From contig CAXXDU010000002.1 of the NCBI GenBank assembly GCA_963667535.2, forward strand, positions 1,364,001-1,428,000: DNA of 64,000 nucleotides, in the 5' to 3' direction. A program made the position numbers and the translations under genes. This document shows positions 13,916 to 23,690 of this stretch, piece by piece. Position 1 is the first letter of the stretch, and every line of letters begins with the position of its first letter. The notes under the pieces are model-generated. The model was not told where the DNA came from and did not search any database. It was given only the letters and a program-made list of their open reading frames with translations. This DNA comes from UBA5614 sp963667535. GTDB taxonomy: Bacteria > Cloacimonadota > Cloacimonadia > Cloacimonadales > Cloacimonadaceae.

Positions 13916-16078
13916 ATGAAGAGCATCGTATGTATAGTATCTGTTGTTCTGCTTTGCAGCTTGATTTATTCAATTGAAATTCCCTTCTCTCAAACATCTG
14001 TAAAAACAGATGCCAACTTATTTGAAAACTTTATCAGGCTGGAGCCTGAGGATAAAATACCGGAAACGCTGAAAACAAAGTGCTGGATTTGGCATGATGA
14101 AGATTTTCTTCATGTGGAATTTGCTACTGAAATTGACAGTACTTTCAGAACAGGATCGTACAATCCCAAAGACTACGGGGCAGAGGCTGATTTTATCCGA
14201 ATCCAGTTGATAACCATTCCACAAGCCTATTATGCTTATGCTTATTATGCCTATCCCATGGGGAATCTGGTCGATGCCATACGTGGCACTGATATGAGTT
14301 TTGACTCACAATGGAATAGCAGCTATACATATACAACCAGTTTTACAGATTCGCTTTGGACAGGACAGATAAATATTCCCTTTAAAGAACTACGCTTTAA
14401 ATCCCAACCTCCCTATAACTGGAAAGTGATTTTTACCACTAATCACTTTAAAACAGAGGAACTATATACCCTGCCCTGGTGCAATATCAAAGATGGGAAG
14501 GACTATTTCCTCGAAGCTGCCGATATTACACTGACTCATAAGATTAAAGCCAGCAGAGATTGGAAAATTAAGCCGTATTATGTGAAGAGTTATGATTTGG
14601 TAAGTAAAACCCAGACCTTTGACCCTGAACACATCGGTCTTGATTTCAGTTTTAATCCGGGAACCAAGACAAAAATTAAAGCGACAGTTAATCCGGATTA
14701 TTCTGATATCCCCCCCGATGATGCCAGCAATAACTATAATGACAGATATCCCACCATGTATTGGGAAAGCAGGTATTTCTTTACGGAGGATATCGATGCT
14801 TTTGGAGTCGATTATGGATATTTCTATACCCGTAATATTGTTCAACCCAGATTTGCTTTTAAGTTTACAGGGAATAATGAAGGTCTGAACTATGGAGTTC
14901 TGGGCGCCTGGGATAAGAAGATAACGGAAGATGGGGATGTAACCAACAGAGATGACTATTATCAGATAGTATCTCTGATTCCTTCTACCAGGAAAGTGAA
15001 ACTGGTAAATATCCTTCTCAGCAGGATGAATAAAGATTATTACAATCACGTTCCGATTGTCTCCTTAAAATGGGAGTTTCTGCCCAAAGTTAATTTACAC
15101 ACTACATTTATGGGTAGTTTCAAAGAGCAAAATAACATCTTTACCAAAGGTATGACAAATAGCGTCTCGATTGAAGCAAACCCGGGAAACTGGGAATTGG
15201 AAGTAGGCTACAATAATAAACTAAAGGATTTTGCCGTTGATATGGGACAGGTTTATTACGAAAACTATGATTCTGAATATCTGAGTTTTGTGTCTACCTA
15301 TAGGAGTGAAACAAAGGATGCGTACATCAGAAGCTGGTCTGCCTCAGCCTGGGGTGGCACAGGTCAAAAGAGTCCTGAAGGCATCAGCTTGTGGTATATA
15401 GATAATAAAAAAGGCATCATTCACCATAATGCAGAATTTGAGAGTAACAATTTGGGATGCTGGGGCAGCCTGGAGTTAAAATCAAAGCAGAGCTTGTTTG
15501 GTCATGTCAGCTTATCCAAAACCGAGTATGACAATGAACATTATCAGCAAAACAGCCTGATGTTAACCTATAGCAATGATAAGTGGGATAAGTTTGGTTT
15601 TAATCTGCGCTATGGAGCATCCAATAACCTTGTTTACAGATTATACGATACTTACGGAATGGAAAGTGCGGGCGGGGGATTTTGGATAAGCTTCACCAAA
15701 ACGCTGACAACCAGTTTTTCACTGAACAACTATGATTATTACTATCAGGGTTTCTATAATGTTGTGCATAATCAGGATACCACTGATGTTTATCTGGATA
15801 ATAATTACAATATTATTACTGCTTCTTTGAGCTACAATATGAATATCAAGATGTCCTGGCGCAATGGACTGAGCTATTCTACTTATAGAACGCCAAACAT
15901 GTATCCAGATTTGACCTTCTACAGCAATTTTGAATATGAATTCAAGCCGGACTGGTTTCTGTATTTGGGTTACAGAACAGGGCAGATGCAGACAGAACCT
16001 TCATCCGGTATGCTCATCTATGATAATTTCTATAGGTACAGCGCCAGTGCTTATCTGAAGGTCAGTGCTACGATTTAG
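13916..16078 (+). CDS. DUF5916-family outer-membrane protein with an N-terminal CBM9-like domain (copy 1)
   Basis: 720 residues with a cleavable signal peptide (about 1-20). Residues 25-200 resemble the CBM9-like sugar-binding sandwich found in this family (LKTKCWIWHDEDFLHVEF, FIRIQLITIP). The DUF5916 signature follows: NPDYSDIPPDDASNNYNDRY and a YFFTEDIDAFG segment equivalent to the FFPEKRPFF motif. The remainder is alternating aromatic strands, as in an outer-membrane beta barrel, ending SASAYLKVSATI. Ligand and function are unknown. ACTGGAGGCTTA precedes the ATG. Clearly paralogous to the gene at 18260. Confidence 0.82.
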   Translation: MKSIVCIVSVVLLCSLIYSIEIPFSQTSVKTDANLFENFIRLEPEDKIPETLKTKCWIWHDEDFLHVEFATEIDSTFRTGSYNPKDYGAEADFIRIQLITIPQAYYAYAYYAYPMGNLVDAIRGTDMSFDSQWNSSYTYTTSFTDSLWTGQINIPFKELRFKSQPPYNWKVIFTTNHFKTEELYTLPWCNIKDGKDYFLEAADITLTHKIKASRDWKIKPYYVKSYDLVSKTQTFDPEHIGLDFSFNPGTKTKIKATVNPDYSDIPPDDASNNYNDRYPTMYWESRYFFTEDIDAFGVDYGYFYTRNIVQPRFAFKFTGNNEGLNYGVLGAWDKKITEDGDVTNRDDYYQIVSLIPSTRKVKLVNILLSRMNKDYYNHVPIVSLKWEFLPKVNLHTTFMGSFKEQNNIFTKGMTNSVSIEANPGNWELEVGYNNKLKDFAVDMGQVYYENYDSEYLSFVSTYRSETKDAYIRSWSASAWGGTGQKSPEGISLWYIDNKKGIIHHNAEFESNNLGCWGSLELKSKQSLFGHVSLSKTEYDNEHYQQNSLMLTYSNDKWDKFGFNLRYGASNNLVYRLYDTYGMESAGGGFWISFTKTLTTSFSLNNYDYYYQGFYNVVHNQDTTDVYLDNNYNIITASLSYNMNIKMSWRNGLSYSTYRTPNMYPDLTFYSNFEYEFKPDWFLYLGYRTGQMQTEPSSGMLIYDNFYRYSASAYLKVSATI

Positions 16079-16247
16079 TTGCAGAGTAGGCGCCACGGAC
16101 AATCTCTGAAAGTTGGTTTTCAAATGCACACGTATGCTGCAAAATGCCAAGTTTGCAGAATAAACGTCACAATTTGCGGTTTGACACATTTTACTTGACG
16201 ACTTGAGAATGGATTTATTTCCATCAATAAAAAGCCTAAGGATACGC

Positions 16248-17918
16248 ATGAATACATATTATGTTCTCGGTCATAAAAATCCTGATACAGATTCCATCTG
16301 TGCTGCTAATACCTATGCCTGGTTTAAAAGTAAACTCAATCCTTTGGATAAATTCATTCCCGCAATCTGCGGTACTCCCAATGAAACTACAGAATATGTG
16401 TTTTCCCGCTTCGGTATTGAAATCCCGGAATTGATTATCGATCTTCACCCCAGAGTGTCTGATGTCATGCTGACGGACCTCGCCACTATCGATGAGAACG
16501 AGCCGATTCTGTCTGCGATTGAGAAATTTGAGGAAGGTCATATCCGTACTCTTCCAGTGCTCTCTAATGATGGATTCTATCGTGGTGTGCTGAGTATCTG
16601 GGAAATGTCTGATTTCTTTATGCCAAAGGATTTTGCCAATCGTCCCCGGTATATGTTCCGCCCTGATAATTTTGCCAAGGTCTTACCGGGTGAAATGATA
16701 CGGCAGGGTCAGGTTGCTGAATTCGAGACGTCCCTGATGGTCGGAGCGATGCAATTTGATACCTTCCTAAACCGGCTGCATAAGCTGGTTTCAAAGGAAG
16801 AGGAACATTCCAATTACCCCGTGCTGGTTGTGGGCGATCGCAAAGATATTATCGAATATGCACTTAAGCAGCCATTCCCGGCAATCATCCTGACCGGTAT
16901 TGATCCTTCCTACAGACTTACCTGTGATTTTAGTACCTATCGTGGCTGGCTCTTTGTCTCTGAGACCGATACCGCTGAGACTATCAGGATTCTGCGCACA
17001 AGTGTTCCTGTGAAGGCTATTGCAAACAAGGATGTCCCTATTCTGGTACGAACGGATTATTTGAAAAAGGCAAAGGAAAACCTCAGGAACAGCTATTATC
17101 GGGGTTTACCTGTTGTTGAAGACAATCGTCTGGTCGGCTTGGTCAATTCCTCCGCATTAGTGGACCCACCTCGTAAGAAAGTCATTCTGGTTGATCACAA
17201 TGAGTTTTCACAATCAGTAGAAGGGATTGAAAATTCAGAAGTGTGTGAGATTATTGATCATCATCGCATTGGGATGATTAAGACCGTCAATCCCATCTAT
17301 ATTTATGCCAAACCTTTGGGTAGCACCTGCACGCTTATCTATCAGCATTTCATCTCCTACCAGGTCGAAATCACCAAGCCCATCGCATCCCTCCTGCTTG
17401 CCGGGATTCTCGCAGATACCGTGATATTGCGTTCTCCAACGGCGACTGCAGAGGACAGCAAGGCGGTTGAACATCTATCCATCCTGGCAGGATTGGACTT
17501 CAACGATTTTGGCAGGGACCTGTTCTCCCATATTTCCAATCTCAGTAATCTGGATCCGGAAATGGTGATCAAAGAGGACATGAAGATATATACTGAACAC
17601 GGACTGCGTTTTGGTATTGCGCAGGTGGAGGTTATTACTTTCTCAGACCTGGAGGAAGTGGTTGAGAAATATCGTATAGCTTTGGATAAATGCAAATATG
17701 AAAATCAACTGCAATGGCTGATGCTGCTGGTTACAAATATCCTCGAGGAAGACAGTTACCTTTTGATGTCTGCCTTCCCGGAAACAGAAAAATATCTCGC
17801 CTTTAGTAAAACGCAACAGCAAGTGTACCATCTTCCGGGGATTCTCTCCCGAAAGAAGCAGCTTTTACCGGAAATTATCCGTGTAGTTGAAAAATGGTAT
17901 AAGGAATCGCAGTTGTAA
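16248..17918 (+). CDS. CBS-domain family II (Mn/Co-dependent) inorganic pyrophosphatase
   Basis: 556 residues. The DHH phosphoesterase core carries GHKNPDTDS (H9, D13, D15), DHN at 316-318 and the DHH motif at 337-339, followed by a DHHA2 domain with LGSTC and ADTVILRSPT. An insertion of about 240 residues after the first motif contains two CBS domains (LATIDENEPILSAIEKF and the later VPILVRTDYLKKA) around a DRTGG-type region, the layout of nucleotide-regulated CBS pyrophosphatases. It hydrolyses PPi from biosynthesis. The start at 16248 (AAGGA upstream) fits the family better than ATG 16203. Confidence 0.92.
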   Translation: MNTYYVLGHKNPDTDSICAANTYAWFKSKLNPLDKFIPAICGTPNETTEYVFSRFGIEIPELIIDLHPRVSDVMLTDLATIDENEPILSAIEKFEEGHIRTLPVLSNDGFYRGVLSIWEMSDFFMPKDFANRPRYMFRPDNFAKVLPGEMIRQGQVAEFETSLMVGAMQFDTFLNRLHKLVSKEEEHSNYPVLVVGDRKDIIEYALKQPFPAIILTGIDPSYRLTCDFSTYRGWLFVSETDTAETIRILRTSVPVKAIANKDVPILVRTDYLKKAKENLRNSYYRGLPVVEDNRLVGLVNSSALVDPPRKKVILVDHNEFSQSVEGIENSEVCEIIDHHRIGMIKTVNPIYIYAKPLGSTCTLIYQHFISYQVEITKPIASLLLAGILADTVILRSPTATAEDSKAVEHLSILAGLDFNDFGRDLFSHISNLSNLDPEMVIKEDMKIYTEHGLRFGIAQVEVITFSDLEEVVEKYRIALDKCKYENQLQWLMLLVTNILEEDSYLLMSAFPETEKYLAFSKTQQQVYHLPGILSRKKQLLPEIIRVVEKWYKESQL

Positions 17919-18183
17919 ATTAATTCTCAAATCTCATACTAACTGCTTACGTATTCTTTTAGTATAACCTCTTTCATTTTATATATTTATTAAGTACCAA
18001 ATATGTTTGATTTAGTAATCCAGTCAGGTAAGGAGTTATTCCTCCTTTTCTGATCTTAATAGATGCAAAGAAGCTGTATGGACACTGCTGCCGAGTTCCA
18101 TAGTTCAGAGACCAAGGGTAGTCCAAGGGTTTACCCAACAGCTACTCTACACGCATTAAGGGCAGAACAGGACGAAATACATA
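17919..18183. other. Intergenic region with a weak 11-nt phased palindrome (copy I)
   Basis: CCAAGGGT occurs at 18112 and 18123 (11 nt apart), then ACCC at 18133 and ACTC at 18144 on the inverted side, centred on GGGTTTACCC. No gene or terminator is convincing in the rest of the stretch. Confidence 0.4.
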
Positions 18184-18211
18184 TTGACAATTATAGAAGA
18201 TTAACAATACT
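18184..18211 (+). promoter_or_regulatory. Candidate sigma-70-type promoter of the second DUF5916 gene
   Basis: TTGACA (18184) and AATACT (18206), 16-nt spacer, about 50 nt before the GTG start. It mirrors the promoter of copy 1. Confidence 0.45.
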
Positions 18212-18259
18212 ACTCTTTATAGCAAAGTTATGCTTTTCATGATTTTTATTGGAGGCTTT

Positions 18260-20428
18260 GTGAAATTCAGTTTGTTTATATTTTTTGTAGTGTGTGTTAT
18301 AAGTGCTTTTTGTATGGAAATTCCATTCTCTACAGTACCGGTTAAAACTGATACTAATCTGTTTTCTGACTTTGTTAGAATAGCACCTGATGATAAGAAA
18401 CCAGAGACGCTAAAAACCAAAGCCTGGCTTTGGTATGATGAAGAAGCTCTGTATATAGATTTTGAAGCAGAGATTGACAACACTTTCTCAGCCGGTATGT
18501 ATGTGCCTAATGATAATATGGGTAAAGGTGATTTTCTCAGGATTCAGATAATAACAATTCCGCAGGCATATTATGCCTATTATTATATGGCTTTTCCATC
18601 CGGTTCGATGTACGACTGCATCAGGAAAGATTTGGCAGCTCCTGATAAAAACTGGAACAGCGAATACTCTTATGAATCCCAATATGAGAGTAATCTCTGG
18701 ACTGTAAAGGCACGTTTTCCATTTAAGGATATGCGTTTTGGCTTCAAGCCTCCTTATGACTGGAAGATTATCCTTACACGTTTTAACAATGCATCAAACG
18801 AAACCTACAGCCTACCTTATGTCGTTCCCAAAATGGGTAAGGAATACTTTACCAATGCCACTGACATCAGGTTAACACATCAAATCAAACGTTCTTCTGA
18901 TTGGAAATTCCGTCCTTACTATGTTAAGAGCTATGATCTGATGACAAAAACAGATACTTTTGACCCGGAGCATGTGGGAATGGATATCAGTTTTAGTCCC
19001 AGTACAAAGACCAAGCTCAAAATTGCCCTGAATCCTGATTTCTCTGATGTTCCGCCCGATAACGCCAGTAATATATATAACAGTAAATATCCTCCCTGGT
19101 TTTCAGAAAACCGATTCTTCTTTACTGAAGATATCGATGCTTTCGGAGTGAACTATACCACATTTTATTCCCGTTATATAGCCCAACCGCAGATTGCCGT
19201 TAAAGTTACCGGCAACAGTGATACCTGGAATTACGGATATCTGTGTGCTAAAGATAAAAAAACTGTCAGTAACGGTTCTGTAATCAATAGCGATGATTAT
19301 TATCAACTGGCTTCGGTTATCAAAACCCTGCCAAGATTCTATGGAATGATATCAACTGCCAGCAGAATGAATACGGATTATTACAATCATATTGTATTAG
19401 CCAAATGGGATTGGGAGTTCATAGAGAAACTGCACATCGGTACATCGCACATTGTAAGCATCAGGCATAAAGAAGATTCGTTTCTGAACGAAGAAATCGA
19501 TACTTTGGGTGTTACACATTATGTTCCGGTAAAATTTACTGATGATAATCTCGGCGCTAAGTTCAAAGCTCAATTTGAAGCCAATCCCGGTAACTGGAAT
19601 ATCTTAGCCAATTATGTCAATCTCCAGAATGATCTAAGGGTTGATATGGGTATTCTTGATGAAACAGGCTTTGAAGACTATCTTCTGGAACTTAATTATA
19701 CAACTGAGGAAAGAGAGCAATTCCTCAGAACCTGGTCTTATTATAACAGCATGTCTTATAGCAATAAACTTGATGCAAACCGTTCATTTACTTATGCCAA
19801 TATCTATAGCTACATTTCACTGACTCTTTTACCCAAATATACCATTCTGATAGATGCGAGCAGGAGCCGTGAAGCATACGAAAGCAAAGAATACGACCAA
19901 TGGAATAGTTCTGGTAGTGTTACCTGGAATAAGCTGGAAAATCTAACCATATCTGCTGATTTTGAGGCTGGTAAAACGCTTGTTTATGATATCTGCAAAA
20001 GCAAGAACTACTATGCAACTTCTCTTATGATTTGGTGTAGCGCAGGAAAGAAACTAGCCGGTTCAATTGATTATCAACATTATCAATATGATTATAACAA
20101 ATTATACACATTCATCACTCCGTTAGATACGACATATGTCAGTCTGGATGACAGCTTTCAGATAGTTAATGCAGGTCTGGATTATAACTTTAATAACAGT
20201 ATGACATTACGCAACGGTTTGAGCATAACAACCAACGATGCAGATGGTCCATATTCCAACCTTAGTTTCTACTCCAATTTCCGTTATGAATTTAAAAAAG
20301 ACTGGTTTCTCTATTTAGGTTACAAATCCAGACAGTATCAGGATGAACCCTCTAATCAAAATGATATGTTCGGGCACTTTAAACGCAATTCTGCCAGCGC
20401 TTATCTGAAAGTGAGTGCTACAATTTAA
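18260..20428 (+). CDS. DUF5916-family outer-membrane protein with an N-terminal CBM9-like domain (copy 2)
   Basis: Paralogue of the gene at 13916 with the same order: signal peptide, CBM9-like region (LKTKAWLWYDEEALYIDF), the NPDFSDVPPDNASNIYNSKY signature, FFFTEDIDAFG, and a long barrel ending SASAYLKVSATI. 722 residues. GTG 18260 is chosen because its context (TTGGAGGCTTTGTGAAA) lines up exactly with ACTGGAGGCTTAATGAAG of copy 1; the upstream ATG 18230 has no ribosome binding site. The pair suggests duplication, with the pyrophosphatase gene now between the copies. Confidence 0.82.
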   Translation: MKFSLFIFFVVCVISAFCMEIPFSTVPVKTDTNLFSDFVRIAPDDKKPETLKTKAWLWYDEEALYIDFEAEIDNTFSAGMYVPNDNMGKGDFLRIQIITIPQAYYAYYYMAFPSGSMYDCIRKDLAAPDKNWNSEYSYESQYESNLWTVKARFPFKDMRFGFKPPYDWKIILTRFNNASNETYSLPYVVPKMGKEYFTNATDIRLTHQIKRSSDWKFRPYYVKSYDLMTKTDTFDPEHVGMDISFSPSTKTKLKIALNPDFSDVPPDNASNIYNSKYPPWFSENRFFFTEDIDAFGVNYTTFYSRYIAQPQIAVKVTGNSDTWNYGYLCAKDKKTVSNGSVINSDDYYQLASVIKTLPRFYGMISTASRMNTDYYNHIVLAKWDWEFIEKLHIGTSHIVSIRHKEDSFLNEEIDTLGVTHYVPVKFTDDNLGAKFKAQFEANPGNWNILANYVNLQNDLRVDMGILDETGFEDYLLELNYTTEEREQFLRTWSYYNSMSYSNKLDANRSFTYANIYSYISLTLLPKYTILIDASRSREAYESKEYDQWNSSGSVTWNKLENLTISADFEAGKTLVYDICKSKNYYATSLMIWCSAGKKLAGSIDYQHYQYDYNKLYTFITPLDTTYVSLDDSFQIVNAGLDYNFNNSMTLRNGLSITTNDADGPYSNLSFYSNFRYEFKKDWFLYLGYKSRQYQDEPSNQNDMFGHFKRNSASAYLKVSATI

Positions 20429-20497
20429 TAATATCGGCTTTGCCAGAGCTTAAATCGCCGTAAAGAGGTTTTACAATGAACAAGGTAGATTTTCCCT

Positions 20498-20959
20498 TTA
20501 TTTCTTGATTGCTTTCAGACTGTCGATGGTCGTCTTAAATACCTGGGTACTGCGTACCTTCTTAAAACTCTTATCTCTGGCGAGATGCTTTACATTAGTA
20601 AAACCATTATTGTAGGCTAGCTTAATGTATTGTACAGCTAAATCAGGTTGATTTAGCATTCCATAACAGCGGGAAAGATTATACAATGCATTTATGTCTG
20701 TGGGGTCATATTGCAGATGCGCCAGATAGTAACGGGCAGCATCTTCATAATGTTGCGTGATATAATTTTCATCAGCTTGTTTGCGGTAATCCGAAGATGG
20801 ACTTATCGGACCCATATGGAGTTTATAAGTATAAGGGTCTATCTGCTCAGGAGTCAGGAAAAGATGCTTTGGAACGGTCTCAGAAATATCCCTGGCTATA
20901 AGGAGTAATCCTGATAAGAAACTTATCAGAAGGATTAGAACAAACAATTTCTTTTTCAT
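20498..20959 (-). CDS. TPR-repeat protein with N-terminal signal/anchor (153 aa)
   Basis: The hydrophobic N-terminus (KLFVLILLISFLSGLLLIA) indicates export or membrane anchoring. Residues about 60-125 form two or three tetratricopeptide repeats (ENYITQHYEDAARYYLAHLQ, DPTDINALYNLSRCYGMLNQ, PDLAVQYIKLAYNNGF). The C-terminus has a short KSFKKVRSTQVFK segment common after TPRs. Such proteins mediate protein-protein contacts; the partner is unknown. AAGGA precedes the ATG. It is convergent with the second DUF5916 gene. Confidence 0.8.
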   Translation of the reverse strand: MKKKLFVLILLISFLSGLLLIARDISETVPKHLFLTPEQIDPYTYKLHMGPISPSSDYRKQADENYITQHYEDAARYYLAHLQYDPTDINALYNLSRCYGMLNQPDLAVQYIKLAYNNGFTNVKHLARDKSFKKVRSTQVFKTTIDSLKAIKK

Positions 20960-21208
20960 AATAAATCCTTAATTAATCTGCCTATCAATGGCTTTTAATA
21001 ACAAATCTGATCTTACACTATGCTTAAATACTTTATTATGCACTTATTAAGTGATATCCTTGCGAATATCCATAGTGGTTACCTTCGATTTCGAGGGTTA
21101 TCCGAGGGTATACTATGTGTGATCTGTTGATTAAATATTTAATGAATGAATAAAGATACTAGTTCGTATGATTATGAGTAAATCAAACTAGTGATTGTAC
21201 TTTTTCAC
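20960..21208. other. Intergenic region with a partial 11-nt phased element (copy G)
   Basis: CGAGGGT recurs at 21092 and 21103, 11 nt apart, next to an ACCTTCGATTTCGAGGGT hairpin at about 21081-21098. Left-arm words are less regular (ATATCC at 21054 and 21066). No gene is seen. Confidence 0.45.
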
Positions 21209-21237
21209 TTGACTAAATCAAATGCAATTAATGACAT
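21209..21237 (+). promoter_or_regulatory. Candidate promoter of the C26-family hydrolase
   Basis: TTGACT (21209) and TGACAT (21232) with a 17-nt spacer, about 35 nt before the start codon. The -10 match is weak. Confidence 0.35.
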
Positions 21238-21273
21238 TAAATTCTTAGTCAGATTTGGAATTGAGGAGTATAA

Positions 21274-21996
21274 ATGAACAGACCTATTATCGGACTTACT
21301 ATGAACTATATGCAACTGGGGAGTTATCACCAGTTTCATATCAGAGATAAATACATTGATGCAGTGTATGATTATGGCGGATTGCCGTTACCAATACCTT
21401 GTTTGACTGACGAAGCTGCTCTCAGGCAATATATCGGCATGATAGATGGCCTGATTATCATAGGCGGGATGGATTATCCACCTGATATGTATGGGGAAGA
21501 GGTGCATCCCAAAGCTGATATAATGCATGAACGCCGGGCTGTGAGTGACCCGCTGTTAGTAAAACTGATTCTTGAGACCAATAAACCCGTTCTGGGTATC
21601 TGTGCCGGTATGCAATTGCTCAATATTTGCATGGGTGGTAAACTCATTCAACACATGGATACTACCGATAATCACTATGGTGAGAAATATCACGAAATCA
21701 CTCTTACCCAAAACCGCTGGCTTTCTCAATTCATCGATTCAGATAAAATCATTGTGAATTCCAATCACCATCAAGGCATAGACCCCGCTTATGTTGGTAA
21801 AGGTTTCACAGTGGTCGCCAGAGCTTATGACGGTGTTATTGAAGCCATGGAACTGGAAGGAGAGCAAATGGTGTTGGGCATCCAATGGCACCCTGAACGG
21901 ATAACTGACCTTAAACATAGAAAACGGATATTTGAGTATTTTATCGGGAAAGCCGGAATGACACAAAACTCAAAATTTCGATTGACCAAAATATAG
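21274..21996 (+). CDS. Gamma-glutamyl-gamma-aminobutyrate hydrolase-like (peptidase C26) protein
   Basis: Class I glutamine amidotransferase fold, 240 residues. The nucleophile is C110 in GICAGMQ, and the His-Glu pair is in QWHPE (H206, E208). The N-terminus RPIIGLTMNY and the IIGGMDYPPDMY segment match PuuD-like hydrolases, which cleave gamma-glutamyl amides in the cytoplasm. No polyamine or GABA genes are nearby, and the next gene is glutamate dehydrogenase, so a link to glutamate metabolism is possible but only inferred. TGAGGAG precedes the ATG. Confidence 0.88.
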   Translation: MNRPIIGLTMNYMQLGSYHQFHIRDKYIDAVYDYGGLPLPIPCLTDEAALRQYIGMIDGLIIIGGMDYPPDMYGEEVHPKADIMHERRAVSDPLLVKLILETNKPVLGICAGMQLLNICMGGKLIQHMDTTDNHYGEKYHEITLTQNRWLSQFIDSDKIIVNSNHHQGIDPAYVGKGFTVVARAYDGVIEAMELEGEQMVLGIQWHPERITDLKHRKRIFEYFIGKAGMTQNSKFRLTKI

Positions 21997-22137
21997 CTGC
22001 TTATAAAGGTGTTTCAAATCGAATAAGGATTTGTAAATATAAATGAACCAAACATATTTGCTATCATTCAAAATCAATTTTCAAGACAAATATATCAAAA
22101 AACTAGTGCGTTAACAAAAAATAACAGGAGGAATGTT

Positions 22138-23490
22138 ATGAAGAAGACAAACGCAATGGCTGAATTCCTGCAAAAGGTTGAAGCTAAGAATCCGGGACAG
22201 CCTGAATTTATTCAAGCTGTTAAAGAAGTTGTCGAAACAATATGGGATGTTTATGAAGCAAATCCCGCTTATGTTAAAGCCAACCTCATGGAAAGAATCG
22301 TAGAACCAGACCGTACTATGATTTTCCGTGTGCCATGGATGGATGACAAGGGTGTTATTCAAGTCAACCGTGGCTTCCGCGTAGAGTTTAACAATGCAAT
22401 CGGACCATACAAAGGTGGATTGCGTTTTCATCCAAGTGTAAACTTGGGCATCCTCAAGTTTTTAGGATTTGAACAGATTCTTAAAAACAGCCTGACTACT
22501 ATCCCGATGGGTGGTGGAAAAGGCGGTTGTGACTTTGATCCCAAGGGAAAGAGTGACAATGAAGTTATGCGCTTCTGCCAATCCTTCATGATGGAACTTG
22601 TTCGTTTAATCGGACCTATCACTGACGTTCCAGCCGGTGATATCGGTGTGGGCGGACGCGAAATCGGTTTCATGTTTGGTATGTACAAAAAGATAAAGAA
22701 TGAGCACAGTGGTGTATTGACCGGAAAAGGTCTTTCCTTTGGTGGTTCACTCATTCGTCCTGAAGCTACAGGTTATGGCTGCGTTTACTTTGCAGAAGAA
22801 ATGCTCAAGACCCGTAAAGAAAGCTTCAAAGGCAAAAAAGTTGTCGTCTCCGGTTCAGGAAACGTATCTCAGTATGCCATTCAAAAGATTAACCAACTCG
22901 GTGGTATTGCCATCACAGCTTCTGACTCCAGTGGTTACATAGTAGACCCCAAAGGTATCAGTGGCGAGAAATGGGAATTCCTCATGGAACTGAAGAATGT
23001 CAAACGTGGCCGCATCAAAGAATATGCTGACAAGTTTAAAAAAGACGGCGTAAAATTCTACGAAGGCAAAACCCCATGGGGCGAAAAGTGTGATGTAGCT
23101 CTTCCTTGCGCAACTCAGAATGAATTGAATAAGAAAGATGCCGAAACTCTTGTCAAGAACGGTTGTATCTGTGTATCTGAAGGCGCAAACATGCCTTCAA
23201 CAGCAGAAGCAGTTGAAATATTCCTTGCCAAGAAGATTCTCTATGGACCAGGTAAAGCTGCTAATGCCGGTGGTGTTGCTACCAGCGGACTTGAAATGCA
23301 GCAAAACGCCTGTCACACAGCCTGGACTGCAGAAAGAGTTGATTCTGAACTGCATCAAATCATGATTAAAATTCATGCTTCTTGTGTTAAAGAAGGTAAA
23401 GAAGGCAAATTCATCAATTACGTCAAAGGCGCAAACATTGCCGGCTTCAAGAAAGTCGCTGATGCCATGCTTGCCCAAGGCTTAATCTAA
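22138..23490 (+). CDS. gdhA: Glutamate dehydrogenase (hexameric, NADP-type)
   Basis: Interconverts glutamate with 2-oxoglutarate and ammonium; in an amino-acid fermenter it could serve either direction. 450 residues as in the GdhA class. The substrate-binding lysines lie in YKGGLRFHPSV and PMGGGKGG, with the catalytic Asp in DVPAGDIGVG. The Rossmann motif is VVSGSGNVSQYA and the adenine-side segment SEGANMPS. GGAGG lies 7 nt before the ATG. The codon use is the most regular in the window, suggesting high expression, and the gene ends at a strong terminator. Confidence 0.96.
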   Translation: MKKTNAMAEFLQKVEAKNPGQPEFIQAVKEVVETIWDVYEANPAYVKANLMERIVEPDRTMIFRVPWMDDKGVIQVNRGFRVEFNNAIGPYKGGLRFHPSVNLGILKFLGFEQILKNSLTTIPMGGGKGGCDFDPKGKSDNEVMRFCQSFMMELVRLIGPITDVPAGDIGVGGREIGFMFGMYKKIKNEHSGVLTGKGLSFGGSLIRPEATGYGCVYFAEEMLKTRKESFKGKKVVVSGSGNVSQYAIQKINQLGGIAITASDSSGYIVDPKGISGEKWEFLMELKNVKRGRIKEYADKFKKDGVKFYEGKTPWGEKCDVALPCATQNELNKKDAETLVKNGCICVSEGANMPSTAEAVEIFLAKKILYGPGKAANAGGVATSGLEMQQNACHTAWTAERVDSELHQIMIKIHASCVKEGKEGKFINYVKGANIAGFKKVADAMLAQGLI

Positions 23491-23530
23491 AAACTAAAAC
23501 CGGCGGGTTAATACCTGCCAAGGCAATATA

Positions 23531-23564
23531 CAGGCAGTACTGATTCAGTGCTGCCTGTTTTTTT
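23531..23564 (+). terminator. Rho-independent terminator of gdhA
   Basis: The stem CAGGCAGTAC/GTGCTGCCTG with a short loop is followed by seven or more T residues. Confidence 0.85.
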
Positions 23565-23690
23565 GTGATTCAATCAATACATTTTTCTTGACTATAATCA
23601 ACTCTCAGGAAAACTAAGCATTATACGGTTGAGACATATTCAGTTGTTTAAATAAGTAACTACTATTTATCACAAGCGAGGAATCAATCC

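Noticed and set aside
14462..15049. 195-codon minus-strand frame inside the first DUF5916 gene
   Set aside because: Antisense to a clear coding gene; low-complexity hydrophobic sequence and no start signals.
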